A DNA stretch of 18,707 nucleotides from an uncultured Actinomycetes bacterium (GTDB lineage Bacteria > Actinomycetota > Acidimicrobiia > Acidimicrobiales > RAAP-2): assembly GCA_903854175.1 (NCBI GenBank), contig CAINVQ010000118.1:1-18707 (forward strand), read 5' to 3'. This document shows, piece by piece, positions 1 through 7,936 of the stretch. The position numbers and the translations under genes were made by a program. Below the pieces are notes generated by a model. That model saw nothing but the letters and a program-made list of their open reading frames with translations. It was not told the DNA's origin and did not search any database. Numbering within the stretch: position 1 is the first letter of the stretch; each line of letters starts with the position of its first letter.

Positions 1-486
1 GCCACTGGCGACAATCAAGATTTCTTCATCCATGAGTGGTGCGAGCTTGGCGCCTAAGTCCATGTGATACGAAATTGGCTTGCTCGCATCAATGGAAAGC
101 TGAACAACTGGAACGTCAGCTTCTGGAAACATGTGCGCGAGCACCGACCATGTGCCGTGGTCAATCCCCCACGTCTCATCATCAAGCCCTACCCACGTAG
201 GTTCAGCCAATGTGGCGAGCTGGCGAGCAACGTCAGGTGAACCAGGAGCGTCATATTGGAAGTCAAAGAGTTCTTGTGGGAAGCCGTAGAAATCATGGAT
301 GACTCTCGGTTTCGCCATTGATGTCACTGCAGAGGCGTTTATGAACCAGTGAGCTGAAACTGCGACAATCGCGCGTGGTTTTGGAATAGATGAGGCGAAC
401 TCAGACCAAGCATTAGTAAAACGATTCGTTTCTAACGTGTTCATTGGACTTCCGTGGCCAATAAATACTGCGGGCATCTTTGCCAT
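1..486 (-). CDS. Extradiol ring-cleavage dioxygenase, 4,5-DOPA dioxygenase (YgiD/LigB-like) family, C-terminus beyond left edge
   Basis: 162 codons are open from an ATG at 486 to the window edge, so the gene is partial; family members are about 255-265 residues, so roughly 100 residues are missing. The family comprises zinc- or iron-dependent LigB-type enzymes that open catechol rings. Seen here: an N-terminal IGHGSPM motif (His11), SAHW (His46), the family block IHDFYGFP (residues 63-70), WGIDHGTW (His110) and VVQLSID (127-133). His11 and His46 fit the first two metal ligands; the remaining ligand region lies partly off the window. The start is supported by AGAAGGA about 5 nt upstream; an internal Met at 477 is the alternative. 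The gene is cytoplasmic, with no signal peptide. The true substrate is unknown, because many relatives are named after DOPA without proof. It reads in the same direction as the permease upstream of it but is separated from it by a terminator. Confidence 0.88.
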   Translation of the reverse strand, partial: MAKMPAVFIGHGSPMNTLETNRFTNAWSEFASSIPKPRAIVAVSAHWFINASAVTSMAKPRVIHDFYGFPQELFDFQYDAPGSPDVARQLATLAEPTWVGLDDETWGIDHGTWSVLAHMFPEADVPVVQLSIDASKPISYHMDLGAKLAPLMDEEILIVASG

Positions 487-528
487 ACGAATCCTTCTTT
501 TACCGAGAATCCAATGTACCCGATTCAC

Positions 529-570
529 AAATAAAAACGCCCGCCCCCTGGAGCTAACCAGAGGGCGGGC
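529..570 (-). terminator. Intrinsic (rho-independent) terminator of the APC permease gene
   Basis: On the minus strand, just after the permease stop, the arms at 558-570 and 539-551 form a GC-rich stem: eight pairs, one C.A mismatch with a one-base bulge, then four more pairs. The loop is six bases (552-557). The stem is followed on the minus strand by TTTTTATTTG (537-528). It lies within 15 bases of the permease stop and should separate that gene from the dioxygenase downstream. Confidence 0.9.
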
Positions 571-582
571 ACTTTAGAAGTA

Positions 583-2037
583 TTAGAGGTTTTGTTCAAA
601 CTCCATAAGAACCGCGTGACGGTCTTCTTTGGTAGGAGGAATGAAGTAGGGACTTCCCTTAATCCAGTAGAACGCCATTGGAATAATTCCAAGTGCAACT
701 GCTCCGAGTCCAACAACCTTTGTTGTTGTGTTCAAGTTCGGAAGAGCCTTCGAGAAAATGAAGACCATGAACCCTGCACCAAGAAGCGGCCAAAGACCCA
801 TGAAGATGAAGTTCTTGACTGACTTAAAGAGCTGTCGTCGGTACAGAACAACCACCGAAAACCCAGCAAGCCCGTAGTAGATGCAAATCTGAAGTCCAAT
901 TGCGTTATAGCCATCAGTCAAGATGTTTGAGATCGAGCCAACGTATGTACTTCCAACAAAGAGCAGAATAGATAACGCAGCTGCAACAAATGTTGCAACC
1001 AGTGGTGTTTTACGAACTGGGTGCGTGTGGCCAAGTGCCGATGGCAGCGTGTGGTCACGACCCATGGTGAAGAACGTTCGAGTTACCTGAATCAATGTTG
1101 TCTCTAGCGTGGCAACCGTTGAAAGAAGAACTGCAAGGACAATAAGTTTTCCACCTGTTCCGTGCCAGACGGCCTGTCCAAGTACAGAAAGGATATTTGC
1201 AGCATTGTCAGGGTTGTTCATTTCACCACTTGTTAGAACCATGTTTGATCCAATGGTGAAAAGTTCGAACAATAAAAATACAATTAGTCCACCAAGAAGA
1301 CCACCGAGACCTGATGTCTTTCGTGGGTTCTTTGTTTCTTCACTGAGATTTGCTGTTACATCCCAGCCCCAGTAATAGAACGTTGCAAGAAGCGCACCTG
1401 AAGTAAAGGTCTTCATATCTGGAAAGACAGAAGGTGAGAGCCAGTGCCAGGAGAACGGTGTGGCGTGGTGAGCGTGGAAAATGGCAAGCAGCGCGAAAAG
1501 GATCAAGATTACGACCTCAATGCACGACATGATTATTTGAACCGTAACTGTAACGGTTACTCCTGCTGCAACAGCTCCAACCATTAGCAAAAAGAAGAAC
1601 GAGCCAAAAATCGTTACTAGCGTTTTGTTTGAGGAAGCTGAGTGTGAGAACAAATCAAGGATTGTTGAACCGGCAGGGAATGTCGCCACAACCATGAAGA
1701 TAAGTGCAGAAACAATTAAAGACCATCCAGCAAGGAATCCGAACGCTGGGTGCAACGCTCTTCGAACCCATGAATACGTTGCCCCGGCGTGACTATCTGA
1801 TTTCGAGAGATAGTTGAAGGCGAACATAATGCCGAACATAAATATTCCGCAGTACAAGAGGGCTGCTGGTCCACCAAAGCCCACCGCGGCAAACAAAGCG
1901 GTAGTTGTCGCAGCGATTGAATACGCCGGTGCAGAACCTGCGACCGCCATAACGACTGAGTCAAAAAGACCTAGAACTCCTGATCTGAGTTCATTCTCTC
2001 CAGAATCTGTTCCAAGCGTTGTTGGGGCGTCGGACAT
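583..2037 (-). CDS. APC-superfamily amino acid permease
   Basis: 484 residues, the usual size for a 12-helix APC transporter, which takes up amino acids or related amines through the cytoplasmic membrane by cation symport or exchange. Seen in the sequence: a short polar N-terminus, then the TM1 signature GSAPAYS (residues 34-40) that holds the unwound substrate-binding segment. Further on come GATYSWVRRAL in the TM2-3 region, YYWGWDVTANLSEE near the middle, and the loop RTFFTMGRDHTLP followed by a tP motif typical of the family. About twelve strongly hydrophobic segments can be counted, with a charged C-terminal tail. The start ATG at 2037 is preceded by AAAGAGG. The gene stands alone: divergent from the glycosyltransferase run (166-base gap) and closed by its own terminator. 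The substrate cannot be read from sequence; amino acids or GABA-like amines are the usual ones. Confidence 0.92.
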   Translation of the reverse strand: MSDAPTTLGTDSGENELRSGVLGLFDSVVMAVAGSAPAYSIAATTTALFAAVGFGGPAALLYCGIFMFGIMFAFNYLSKSDSHAGATYSWVRRALHPAFGFLAGWSLIVSALIFMVVATFPAGSTILDLFSHSASSNKTLVTIFGSFFFLLMVGAVAAGVTVTVTVQIIMSCIEVVILILFALLAIFHAHHATPFSWHWLSPSVFPDMKTFTSGALLATFYYWGWDVTANLSEETKNPRKTSGLGGLLGGLIVFLLFELFTIGSNMVLTSGEMNNPDNAANILSVLGQAVWHGTGGKLIVLAVLLSTVATLETTLIQVTRTFFTMGRDHTLPSALGHTHPVRKTPLVATFVAAALSILLFVGSTYVGSISNILTDGYNAIGLQICIYYGLAGFSVVVLYRRQLFKSVKNFIFMGLWPLLGAGFMVFIFSKALPNLNTTTKVVGLGAVALGIIPMAFYWIKGSPYFIPPTKEDRHAVLMEFEQNL

Positions 2038-2203
2038 GACTACCTCTTTCTTGTTGTGGTTATCACCTTCAATAGTTAAAACTTCAGCAAAAAACTAACA
2101 CGAAGGCTCTCTCAACGGTGCCATTTCATTGAAAATACAAAGAAGACGGAAAATTGCACCATTGGGCCCGAATTTCAGAACACCTAAGTAAAGTTGATTT
2201 ATC
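2038..2203. promoter_or_regulatory. Divergent intergenic region between permease and glycosyltransferase genes
   Basis: 166 bases between two divergent genes, so it must carry promoters for both unless the glycosyltransferase run is read from elsewhere. It is AT-rich with short A and T runs. I found no pair of -35 and -10 hexamers with good spacing on either strand that I would defend, and no long inverted repeat beyond GGGCCC at 2165-2170. No small gene is supported. Confidence 0.4.
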
Positions 2204-3952
2204 TTGTTCAAACAACAAGTCCTTACTGAAAGTCACTGCGTGAACACCCTTAAGCGATTTGATCTCGATGGAATGGTCGTAATTCCAGATGACGAGTTGA
2301 ACAAACGCTGGAAAGAATTCTTCAAAGAAATCCGATTTCGCTCTGGAAATCTCTTTGAGAGAATTTTGTACCGCATTTTCGGAGGAGAAGAAACACTTCG
2401 CCACAAAATTGCTCAAGTTCCCGGTAGACATGTTCTGAAGTTTGCGCGGGCACTTCGCGGATCATCAAATAAAACGAACGAGCCGGTAGTTCTTACTGAG
2501 TTCCCAATTGGCTACATCCCGCGACCACTTAATGTCATTGCGAGCAACGCTGCTACAAGTCGCCTTCATGAAGTTGAAGTATTTATTGTTAAAGAGAACG
2601 AATTACCTGCACTCGACATCATCAATGCACTTAACGAAAAAATAAATAGCTCAAGCGCCAAGTGGCTTTTCTTAGTTGACTCATCGCACGCTAAGGAAGA
2701 TATTGAGAAAACACTCTCGCAACTTATTTCAGCAGCTGCGATTGGCAGTGACGTCGTATTTGCAGACGAAACAAACGTTGATCCGAGGTTTCCAATACTC
2801 AAGCCAACTGTTGTTGGCCCACACACACTTCTTAGCTACAACGTTGTTGGACGCCCCGCACTGCTGAGCATTTCAAAACTAAGAATTAACGGCGGCTTTT
2901 CAACTTCGGCAGGCTGGGCCTTCGAACATGATTTTTATTTACGACTAAGTGAGCAGCGCGGCATATTTCAACATGTTCCAGAAATACTTCCTGGCGGAAG
3001 AACTCAAATTGGCCTAAGTGCAGAACATCTGAACAATGACTCGTGCGCTGTAGTGAACGCTGCCCTGGCTCGTAGAAAATGGAATGGCAATGTTTCATCA
3101 GGAGAGCTGCCTGGCCTCGTCCAGTGGACTCTCAGCCCACCATCTCCTCAGCCTTCAATTGAGATTGTTATTCCAACACGAGACAGACTCGAGCTTGTAC
3201 TTCAGTGCATTGGCGCAGTCGTAGAGAAAACAACGTACAAGAACTACAGCATCACCATTCTTGACAATGACTCTAAAGATCCAGAGACTCTTGCCTACTT
3301 CGCTTCAACAACGCACAAAGTTGTCCCCTGCCCTGGTCCTTTTAATTACGCCAAGATTATTAATAGAGGAATAAAGCACTCAGCGGCTGACTACATAGTC
3401 ACTTTAAATAACGACACAATTTTGCAAACGCCCGACTGGCTTGAGCGAATGGTTGGTCTTGCATCACTGCCCGATGTTGGCATCGTTGGCTCAGAGCAGA
3501 TTGAAAGCAGGGGGCACTCTGAGCACGAGAGTGTTGTCATCACTCCCTACCCACAGCATTTACGTTCCGACGGGAATTATCCATACCGCGATCATTTCAT
3601 TCTCGCTACTAAAGATGTTGCGGCAGTAACTGGTGCGGTGCAGATGTTCAGACGAAATTTCTGGGAATCAATTGGGGGAATGGACGAAGAGTTGACCGTC
3701 GTAATGAATGACATTGACGTTTGTCTTCGCGCGCAACTTGAAGGCAGAAACGTTGTGTACACGCCTGACGTTATTCACACACACAATGCAGGTTCTTCAC
3801 GCGGCAAGCTTGATCCTAAGGTAGACCGAAATCATTTCTTGCGACGCTGGGATATTTTTGGAACCTTTCAAGACCCTTATTTCCCACCATTGCTGAAATT
3901 GTTTGGTGAAACCTTTTATTACCTAGATCCTCAAGATTCCTTGAATCACTAA
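2204..3952 (+). CDS. Tandem GT-A family 2 glycosyltransferase (O-antigen/capsule type, COG1216-like)
   Basis: 582 residues if the TTG at 2204 is used; no ribosome binding site is seen there, and GTG 2240 (weak GAAAG upstream) or ATG 2273 could be the real start. The C-terminal half (about 317-565) is an inverting GT2 domain: IEIVIPTRDR, ILDNDS, FNYAKIINRGI, the nucleotide/metal motif NNDT (402-405), an acceptor-side segment with the catalytic-type NDID (502-505), and a late HTHN. The N-terminal half (about 100-300) resembles a second GT-A domain: VVFADE near 186, LKPT..GPHTLLSYNVVG, and INGGF followed by a cluster of acidic residues. Its expected acidic DADD-like motif is instead LVDSS near 157-161, so it is probably inactive. 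There are no membrane helices, so it would act at the cytoplasmic membrane face on NDP-sugars. It is first of three plus-strand genes. The sugar is unknown; rhamnose or galactofuranose-type transfers are common in relatives. Confidence 0.88.
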   Translation: MFKQQVLTESHCVNTLKRFDLDGMVVIPDDELNKRWKEFFKEIRFRSGNLFERILYRIFGGEETLRHKIAQVPGRHVLKFARALRGSSNKTNEPVVLTEFPIGYIPRPLNVIASNAATSRLHEVEVFIVKENELPALDIINALNEKINSSSAKWLFLVDSSHAKEDIEKTLSQLISAAAIGSDVVFADETNVDPRFPILKPTVVGPHTLLSYNVVGRPALLSISKLRINGGFSTSAGWAFEHDFYLRLSEQRGIFQHVPEILPGGRTQIGLSAEHLNNDSCAVVNAALARRKWNGNVSSGELPGLVQWTLSPPSPQPSIEIVIPTRDRLELVLQCIGAVVEKTTYKNYSITILDNDSKDPETLAYFASTTHKVVPCPGPFNYAKIINRGIKHSAADYIVTLNNDTILQTPDWLERMVGLASLPDVGIVGSEQIESRGHSEHESVVITPYPQHLRSDGNYPYRDHFILATKDVAAVTGAVQMFRRNFWESIGGMDEELTVVMNDIDVCLRAQLEGRNVVYTPDVIHTHNAGSSRGKLDPKVDRNHFLRRWDIFGTFQDPYFPPLLKLFGETFYYLDPQDSLNH

Positions 3953-3972
3953 GGTCTTGTAGCCTTAGCAAC

Positions 3973-6225
3973 GTGACTTCCATTTGGAAAAAGTCTGTTG
4001 ACCAATATCAACGACTTCCCGCTTCAGCGACTCCAATACTTCTCATAATTCTTGCTGTCTTTATTGGCAACTTCATGTATCTCAGCACGCTCGCAACGAA
4101 CGATCCAATTTCTTGGACTGCCAACATTTCACAATTTTTATGCCACGTCGCGTGTGGACGTCCAATGATTGATCCAAATGTTGGCTTCATCACTCAGCCC
4201 CTTGGTCACCTTGCAGCAATGGACATTCTGCACGGTCATTTCCCATGGTGGAATTACTACCAAGGACTCGGGCAGCCACTGGCTGGAGAAATGCAGTCAG
4301 CAGCGCTCTTCCCACTTACATTGCTATTTGCAATCCCCAGTGGCCTTTTATGGTTCCATATCTCACTCGAAGTAATCGCCGGCGTCTCAACATACTTTTT
4401 CGTGAAGAGAATTGGACTTTCTCCGATTCTCGCTACTGCAGCTGGAATGTTGTTCGCGCTCAATGGAACATTTGCGTGGCTAGGCAATGCAGTACTTAAT
4501 CCAGTTGCATTTCTACCAATGCTGCTCCTCGGCATTGAACTGATACTTGATCACGTTCAAAATTCAAAGAGGACCTACTGGTACGTCGCAGCAATAGCTC
4601 TAGCGCTATCGCTTTATTCTGGCTTCCCAGAGGTTGCGTACTTCGATGGGCTCTTCTGTATTGCGTGGACAGTCGTAAGGCTCTTCAATCTTGAATCAAA
4701 ATTCAGACTCCCCGCTTTAAAGCAGCTGAGCATTGCAGGTGTAGTTGGGATTGTTCTTTCGCTTCCAATCTTGATTCCATTTGCTGATTTTATGAAAGTC
4801 GCAATTGTCGGGGGTCACTCTGCTGCAATTGACGGAGTTGCCAAACTCTCAACTCACGCTGCACCAATGTTTTTCGATCCTTATATATATGGAACATTGT
4901 TCTCGAATCACGCAGTGATGGGACAGTGGGGCTCTATTGGTGGTTATTTCACCATAAGTGTCACAATGCTGGCGCTTGTTGGTCTATTCGGAAAGAAATT
5001 TAGGTCCCAGAGGTTACTACTCGCGTCTTGGATAGTTATTGGAACATTTGGCTCATTCAACATCCTTGGGATGCGAACTGTTTGGAATTTGATTCCATTT
5101 GTATCAACAGCCTCCTTCGCACGGTATATCGCCCCAAGCACCGAAATCGCAATGATTCTGCTGGCCATCTATGGTCTTTATGACTTTGAGACCTCCGATC
5201 TACGAAAAAAGAAAATGGTTATCGCTGGTATCGGATCTCTCCTGATTCTTGTTCTATGTCATCTTCAAGCTCATTCTCTTAATCAAGGCGTTGAGCTTGG
5301 GAACAAGGCACGAATTGTATTTATTGGGCTACAAGCAATTCCATTCATCGCAGTAGGTCTACTCATACTTATTGCATTATTTGCTAATAGGAAATACGCA
5401 TCCAAACTTCTCATTCTGGTAATTGTCGGAGAATCAATCTTGTATTTTTTTGTTCCAACCGCCGAAGCTCCAAAGCAGATAACAGTTGACACTGCAGCGA
5501 TTAGTTATCTCCAGGACCACGTGGGCAGCTATCGCTACCTCGACTTTGGAGTATTGGCGCCTAACTGGGGAACGCAGTATGGAATAAATGAACTCAGCTC
5601 AATTGACTTACCATTTCCAGAGTTATTTTCTAAGTACATTCAAGCAAATCTCTTCCAGGGGATGACTCCACAAAATCAATTCACCGTTCATACCGGAATT
5701 GAGGGAATGATGTTGGTCCAACAGCAGTTAGTTAAAAACTTCACTTCATATCAAAACTCTTCTGTTAAGTATCTACTTATGCTCAAAGAAGTTCCTTTGC
5801 TGGGTGAGCTCACAAAACTTGGAGTTGTAAAAGTATTCTCTGACTACAAGGTCTCTATTTACGAGATGCCTAACCCCAGACCATTCTTTAGTACAACAAC
5901 AAATTGCGCAGTCACTCAAAACTCAGTGTCCTCTGCGACGCTTATCTGTCCGAGCGCCTCTCAATTAATCAGGACTGAACTCTTTATGAAGGGCTGGAGC
6001 GCAAAAGTAAATGGACAGCCAGCAGTAATTACAAAAACATGGAATGTTGCACAAACGGTTGCAGTTCCAGCTGGAACATCAACCGTCACCTTCAGCTTCA
6101 TGCCCCCACACGAACGATACGCATTGCTCGCAGGATTTACAGCATTCCTCTACCTCTGTGCATCATGGATCCATTCGAGGCGAAGTGCAAATAACCACTC
6201 GAAAGCATTACAGGAGAGCAAGTGA
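3973..6225 (+). CDS. YfhO-like / GT-C-type multi-pass membrane protein
   Basis: 750 residues starting at GTG 3973, 20 bases after the glycosyltransferase; no clear ribosome binding site. The first helix is at about 20-40, followed by an external loop and the block FPWWNYYQGLGQPLAGE (90-106), typical of YfhO/GT-C proteins (known relatives have PLWNPYQGxGxPLxA). NPVAFLPMLLLG follows after two helices. About eleven to thirteen helices fill residues 20-490. The C-terminal 230 residues are mostly outside the membrane and end in a small beta domain (KGWSAKVNGQP, VPAGTSTVTFSF, then PPHERY) and a last helix. This end is diagnostic of the YfhO family. Staphylococcal and listerial YfhO decorate teichoic acids with sugars from a lipid carrier, so lipid-linked sugar transfer is the likely role here (inference). 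Two cysteines near 57-61 and two near 640-655 could form external disulfides. Confidence 0.85.
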   Translation: MTSIWKKSVDQYQRLPASATPILLIILAVFIGNFMYLSTLATNDPISWTANISQFLCHVACGRPMIDPNVGFITQPLGHLAAMDILHGHFPWWNYYQGLGQPLAGEMQSAALFPLTLLFAIPSGLLWFHISLEVIAGVSTYFFVKRIGLSPILATAAGMLFALNGTFAWLGNAVLNPVAFLPMLLLGIELILDHVQNSKRTYWYVAAIALALSLYSGFPEVAYFDGLFCIAWTVVRLFNLESKFRLPALKQLSIAGVVGIVLSLPILIPFADFMKVAIVGGHSAAIDGVAKLSTHAAPMFFDPYIYGTLFSNHAVMGQWGSIGGYFTISVTMLALVGLFGKKFRSQRLLLASWIVIGTFGSFNILGMRTVWNLIPFVSTASFARYIAPSTEIAMILLAIYGLYDFETSDLRKKKMVIAGIGSLLILVLCHLQAHSLNQGVELGNKARIVFIGLQAIPFIAVGLLILIALFANRKYASKLLILVIVGESILYFFVPTAEAPKQITVDTAAISYLQDHVGSYRYLDFGVLAPNWGTQYGINELSSIDLPFPELFSKYIQANLFQGMTPQNQFTVHTGIEGMMLVQQQLVKNFTSYQNSSVKYLLMLKEVPLLGELTKLGVVKVFSDYKVSIYEMPNPRPFFSTTTNCAVTQNSVSSATLICPSASQLIRTELFMKGWSAKVNGQPAVITKTWNVAQTVAVPAGTSTVTFSFMPPHERYALLAGFTAFLYLCASWIHSRRSANNHSKALQESK

Positions 6226-6824
6226 GGGCTAAGTGGGTAGCAAAGCTACTTCTTGGATTATCTCTCTCAATGTCTATTGCCCTCGTTGAGCCAGCAGGCG
6301 CAACGACAACAAACCTCGTGAGACCTTCACTAGGGACACCATTAAACACTCAGATGCATGCGGTATGGGACGCAGTCGCATCGGGTTCTTTTAATCAGGC
6401 TGCAAAATACTTCTTCCCAGGTGCGGCATACGTTCAGATGAAGCAAGGCGTTCTTCCAAATCCATCTGATGACTTTGCAACGAGGCTTCTTGCATTCTTC
6501 AAACTCGATGTAACTGCTTATCATCAGTTACTAATTCAAGGTGGGCCAAGCAAATTCATTGGAATACGTGTTAACCCACTGCAAGTTTCAAGAATTCAGC
6601 CGGGGGTGTGCGAGAACAAAATTGGCTACTGGCACCTCGGACCAGTACGAGTTGTTTATGAGCAAGCTGGAGTTACTAAATCATTCGCGATTGCTTCACT
6701 TATTTCTTGGAATGGTGAATGGAAAATCATTCACCTTGGGCCAAACCCACGACCACACAATGTAGGAACAGTTGACTCACCTCAAAAAGGAGCGGGCACT
6801 CCCGGACCTGGCGGAGGCTGCTAG
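6222..6824 (+). CDS. Secreted protein of unknown function, NTF2-like fold possible
   Basis: 200 residues from GTG 6222, which overlaps the YfhO-like gene by four bases (GTGA); AGGAG lies 5 nt upstream, so coupled translation is likely. The N-terminus is a clear signal peptide: RAKWVAK, a hydrophobic core to about 22, then AGA at 25-27 as the probable signal peptidase I site. The mature part starts with MHAVWDAVASGSFNQAAKYF and ends with SWNGEWKIIHLG (162-173); this start and finish resemble NTF2/SnoaL-type pockets, but that is only a pattern match. There are two cysteines, at 130 and at the very last residue (200), after a Gly/Pro tail (GTPGPGGGC), so they could pair in the exported protein. 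I do not recognise the family. Its place after two glycan-building genes suggests an envelope role. Its stop shares CTAG with the convergent CapA-like gene. Confidence 0.8.
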   Translation: MRAKWVAKLLLGLSLSMSIALVEPAGATTTNLVRPSLGTPLNTQMHAVWDAVASGSFNQAAKYFFPGAAYVQMKQGVLPNPSDDFATRLLAFFKLDVTAYHQLLIQGGPSKFIGIRVNPLQVSRIQPGVCENKIGYWHLGPVRVVYEQAGVTKSFAIASLISWNGEWKIIHLGPNPRPHNVGTVDSPQKGAGTPGPGGGC

Positions 6825-7936
6825 TTAAGCAACATTGAAGAAATGTTTCCATTCGGTTGAATTACTACGGCGTTGGTTCCAAAATCTTGATTCGATAGAA
6901 GATTCACAAATGTTGCAGCTTGATGCGACGGATCAATTCTCGGTACACCTGTGCTGTCTAGGAGCACCGAATGAAATGTTCCAGATACAAAAGAACCCGA
7001 CGTAGTTAGCGTGACTTTTAAAATTGCACTGAGCGCGAGGTTGCCACTCGATGCAAAGTTATGGAAGTTCGCGAAATCACCAAGACTGTAATTAATTAAG
7101 CGCCCTCGGTACACTTCCATACCCCGCAGAACATGCGGACCACTTGCGATCACAAGATCAGCACCGGCATCTATTGCAGCGTGAGCGAACGCATACGGAT
7201 TGCCGCGATTTTCACCAAAGAAAACTTCTGTGGCTTTTGTAACATGATTCGCAGCACTCCCCTCTGCACCAGCATGCATATAAACAACCACGATGTTCGA
7301 TTGTCGCTTCGCTTTAGCAATTAATTGCGATGCCGCCGAAAAGTTAAGGAGGTTATTCGTGTTGTAATAAGGGGCGAAGTCAACAAACGCAACCCGAGCA
7401 GACCCTTGCTTAACTATGGCGATCTGTCCCGGGAGCCCAGCTTGAGCAATGCCAGCACTTGTAAGTGCGTTAGTGGTGTCACTGCGCCCCTGCGAACCAA
7501 AGTCATTGCTGTGATTATTTGCGCTATTTAGAACATTGAAACCTACTGTTGCGAAAGCATTCGCGAACGAAGGTGGGTTGCGAAATGCGTAGCAGTTCGT
7601 GGAACTTGAGCCACATTTCGACATTGTTGCAGAGGTCAACGTGCCTTCTAAATTTCCAAATGTAATTGGTGACTTAAGTACAGTTGCCACATTAGAAAAA
7701 ATTGAAACTGGATTTCCTGGAAGCTGCGGAGTTGAGCCAAGTTCCATGTCACCAACTGCCGAAATTGTCACAGATGTCTGTGGTGGCTGTGTTGTGCTTG
7801 TTGTGGTGGTAGTTGTCGTAACAGTTTTACTACTAATCAAATAAGTGCCAGTTGCAATAGCGGCGAGCAGGATTGCAATTGAAAGAATCGTAACTATGAG
7901 TTTCTTACTTTTCAGTTTTTTATGGCGTGCTTTCAC
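6821..7936 (-). CDS. CapA-like protein (PGA_cap, metallophosphatase fold), membrane-anchored
   Basis: 371 residues from GTG 7936; this start gives a GTGA overlap with the stop of the gene before it, and a TTG three bases upstream is the alternative. A basic N-terminus (ARHKKLKSKK) and one helix (13-34) anchor the protein outside the membrane, followed by a Thr-rich stalk (about 38-50, seven Thr in a row) before the domain. Domain motifs in order: AVGDME (D63), FGNLEG (94-98), SANNHSNDFG (138-147), VVYMHAG, SGPHVLRGMEVYRG and NYSLGDF. These are the metal-site and core motifs of CapA/PgsA-type proteins, which relate to calcineurin-like phosphatases. Some relatives serve poly-gamma-glutamate capsules, but many CapA domains occur without that pathway. 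None of the pgsB/pgsC genes is here, so glycan or phosphoester processing is at least as likely. C108 and C115 may pair. Confidence 0.87.
   Translation of the reverse strand: MKARHKKLKSKKLIVTILSIAILLAAIATGTYLISSKTVTTTTTTTSTTQPPQTSVTISAVGDMELGSTPQLPGNPVSIFSNVATVLKSPITFGNLEGTLTSATMSKCGSSSTNCYAFRNPPSFANAFATVGFNVLNSANNHSNDFGSQGRSDTTNALTSAGIAQAGLPGQIAIVKQGSARVAFVDFAPYYNTNNLLNFSAASQLIAKAKRQSNIVVVYMHAGAEGSAANHVTKATEVFFGENRGNPYAFAHAAIDAGADLVIASGPHVLRGMEVYRGRLINYSLGDFANFHNFASSGNLALSAILKVTLTTSGSFVSGTFHSVLLDSTGVPRIDPSHQAATFVNLLSNQDFGTNAVVIQPNGNISSMLLN

Noticed and set aside
2126..2431. 101-codon minus-strand open frame upstream of the permease
   Set aside because: It overlaps the start of the glycosyltransferase antisense and has no motif; the promoter region of the permease would have to lie inside it.
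7785..7830. GTT/GTG-rich repetitive stretch as a tandem repeat element
   Set aside because: It is the coding sequence of the Thr-rich stalk of the CapA-like protein in frame on the minus strand.
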